This document shows, in pieces, positions 62,693 to 64,000 of a stretch of 64,000 bases of DNA. The stretch comes from JAVBWO01 sp036677375. GTDB taxonomy: Bacteria; Bacillota; Dehalobacteriia; UBA4068; UBA4997. The stretch's first letter is position 1. Each line of letters starts with the position of its first letter. The notes beneath the pieces were generated by a model. That model was not told where the DNA came from, did no database searches, and saw only the letters and a list, made by a program, of their open reading frames with translations. Position numbers and translations under genes: made by a program. The stretch lies in the NCBI GenBank assembly GCA_036677375.1, contig JAVBWO010000012.1, forward strand, positions 186,001 to 250,000. The letters run 5' to 3'.

Positions 62693-63595
62693 ATGCCACA
62701 AAGAATTTCTTCCCAACGAAAAATCTTAAGTATGTCCAGCACCAATCCTCCCGCCGCTTATGCCAAATCAGGCGATACCATTATCTTTGAAACATTAGAC
62801 TGCTTTGGCGGCACCATTACCGATGAAAGCCAGCTTTTTAATTCCGTAGGCTGGGAATCCATCAATCCGGCCACAGGTCCCTTGTATATCGAGGAAGCCA
62901 AGGCAGGCGATGTTTTGAAAATCGAGATTCTAGACATTGTTGTGGCGCCCGAGGGCGTCATTGCCGATGCGCCCGGACATGGCGCCATGCCGGACATGGT
63001 GCCCAATGAAGCGACAAAAATTATCCCCATTGTGGACGGCAAGGGCGTTTTCAATGAAAAAATACAGTTTCCCATCGACCCTATGATCGGCGTCATCGGA
63101 ACGGCTCCGAAGCCGGGTGAGGATATTCCCACCGGAACGCCTGGTTTTCATGGTGGCAATATGGACTGCAAAAAGATTACCAAAGGCTCTGTCCTTTACT
63201 TACCCGTCTATGTGGACGGCGCCCTTTTGTCCATGGGCGACCTTCATGCAGTCATGGGAGACGGTGAGGTCATTGTTTGCGGCCTGGAAATCTGCGGCGA
63301 AGTTACCGTCCGTCTGACGGTGCAGTCCGATACGGGGCTGCCTCTCCCCTTCCTGGTCAATCAGGAAAAGGTCATGACCATTTATTCGGCGGCTACGCTG
63401 GACGAAGCGGCACAAAAAGCTACCATTCAGATGGAAGAGTTTTTGATGGAGAAAATCGGTCTGGACTTTCATGAGGCAGGCATGCTCCTCTCCTTGTTGG
63501 GAGATCTGCGCATCTGCCAGATCGTAGACCCGCTCATGACCGTCAGAATGGAATTTCCCAAATGGGTATTAGAGAAATACGGTTTTGCCATCTGA
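62693..63595 (+). CDS. Acetamidase/formamidase family protein
   Basis: The 300-residue protein hydrolyses short amides to ammonia and acid. FETLDCFGGTI, NPATGPLYIEEAKAGD, a metal-site region GFHGGNMDCK and LYLPVYVDGALLSMGDLHA are typical. AAGGAGGG precedes the ATG. It is a single gene with its own promoter and terminator. Confidence 0.9.
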   Translation: MPQRISSQRKILSMSSTNPPAAYAKSGDTIIFETLDCFGGTITDESQLFNSVGWESINPATGPLYIEEAKAGDVLKIEILDIVVAPEGVIADAPGHGAMPDMVPNEATKIIPIVDGKGVFNEKIQFPIDPMIGVIGTAPKPGEDIPTGTPGFHGGNMDCKKITKGSVLYLPVYVDGALLSMGDLHAVMGDGEVIVCGLEICGEVTVRLTVQSDTGLPLPFLVNQEKVMTIYSAATLDEAAQKATIQMEEFLMEKIGLDFHEAGMLLSLLGDLRICQIVDPLMTVRMEFPKWVLEKYGFAI

Positions 63596-63730
63596 TCCAC
63601 AGAATTCTGACAGTTCCCTTTTTTTCTGTTGTCCTTAACTGCGATATTTCCATATTTGGCAGTTATTGCCACCTTTTGGCTTATCGGTTTATTATCGTGC
63701 GTATCTAACAGACGATTTCCTTGTATACCG

Positions 63731-63775
63731 GCATAAAGAGAGGGTATGCCTCTCTTTATGCTTTTCTTTTTGTTT
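63731..63775 (+). terminator. Terminator after the amidase gene
   Basis: GCATAAAGAGAGG and CCTCTCTTTATGC form a perfect 13-bp stem, followed by TTTTCTTTTT. Confidence 0.85.
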
Positions 63776-63820
63776 TTTGTGCTTTATAATAAGATGGTTA
63801 ACAAGATAAAGGAGTCAACA

Positions 63821-64000
63821 ATGGGAGTTATACTGCGTACCACGGATTTAAAAAAAGAATACGGACCCAACCTGATTTTTCAGCACGTCACCATGGCGTT
63901 AAAAGACGGGGAAAAAGCCGCGCTCATCGGCCAAAACGGCGCCGGCAAGACCACTTTTTTCAAATGTCTCTTAGGAAGCGAGACCATAGACAGCGGCAGC
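63821..64000 (+). CDS. ABC-F type ATPase, 5' part (cut by window end)
   Basis: The first 60 codons are visible. LRTTDLKKEYG and Walker A IGQNGAGKTT followed by LLGSETIDSGS fit the ABC-F family, cytoplasmic ATPases that act on ribosomes, some giving antibiotic resistance. AAAGGAG precedes the ATG. The rest lies beyond the window, so the subfamily cannot be told. Confidence 0.75.
   Translation, partial: MGVILRTTDLKKEYGPNLIFQHVTMALKDGEKAALIGQNGAGKTTFFKCLLGSETIDSGS

Overview
The window is a moderate-G+C chromosomal stretch from an anaerobic Firmicute, most likely a clostridial or Peptococcaceae-like organism. The signs are strong AGGAGG-type ribosome binding sites with frequent TTG/GTG starts, a T-box leader, a tungsten-type aldehyde:ferredoxin oxidoreductase, indolepyruvate:ferredoxin oxidoreductase, a FeoB-associated Cys-rich protein, a DUF134 regulator and a single-chain PurL of 1252 residues. 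The genus is not assigned. No rRNA, tRNA, CRISPR array or insertion sequence was seen.

Region 1 (1-19.8 kb, all + strand) follows an AT-rich 1-kb gap with two look-alike hairpins. It holds a catabolic cluster: class III CoA-transferase, a PreT/PreA-type dihydropyrimidine dehydrogenase, a BMP-type nucleoside ABC importer, a TudS-related desulfidase-like protein, two tandem TenA-like proteins, a zinc alcohol dehydrogenase, a MoaD-like sulfur carrier, an aldehyde:ferredoxin oxidoreductase with its four-cluster ferredoxin, a two-subunit B12-dependent acyl-CoA mutase and a dihydropyrimidinase-like protein. Together they look like an anaerobic route for import, reduction, ring opening and carbon recovery from a pyrimidine. 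Candidate substrates are thymine or the thiamin pyrimidine. I do not know of this gene set as a described system.

Region 2 (20-27.7 kb) starts with a large serine recombinase followed by the 3' part of a feoB gene. It continues with DUF134, an Mrp/NBP35-NifX fusion, a DtxR-type repressor (- strand), feoA, feoB and a small Cys-rich protein. The recombinase next to a beheaded feoB suggests that Region 1 may be the right end of an integrated element.

Region 3 (27.7-46 kb, almost all - strand) is biosynthetic: a DUF4430-type lipoprotein, purL, aroQ, divergent aroE, then the convergent block aroK-pheA-aroC-aroA-aroB-aroF. aroF is preceded by a promoter, a Phe-rich leader peptide and an attenuator. 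Further upstream lie leuB-leuD-leuC-leuA and an AEC transporter.

Region 4 (46-52.8 kb) has housekeeping and accessory genes: a methyltransferase, prmA, mobA, a DUF2284 protein, pgeF, and a GntR/YtrA-type regulator with a two-gene ABC exporter controlled by a perfect dyad.

Region 5 (52.8-64 kb) begins with a T-box leader controlling iorA-iorB and a phenylacetate-CoA ligase, which fits aromatic amino-acid fermentation. An M24 peptidase and an SDR dehydrogenase follow, then an uncharacterised lipoprotein/transglutaminase-like pair (- strand), a DUF6483-like protein, an acetamidase/formamidase and the start of an ABC-F ATPase cut by the window edge.
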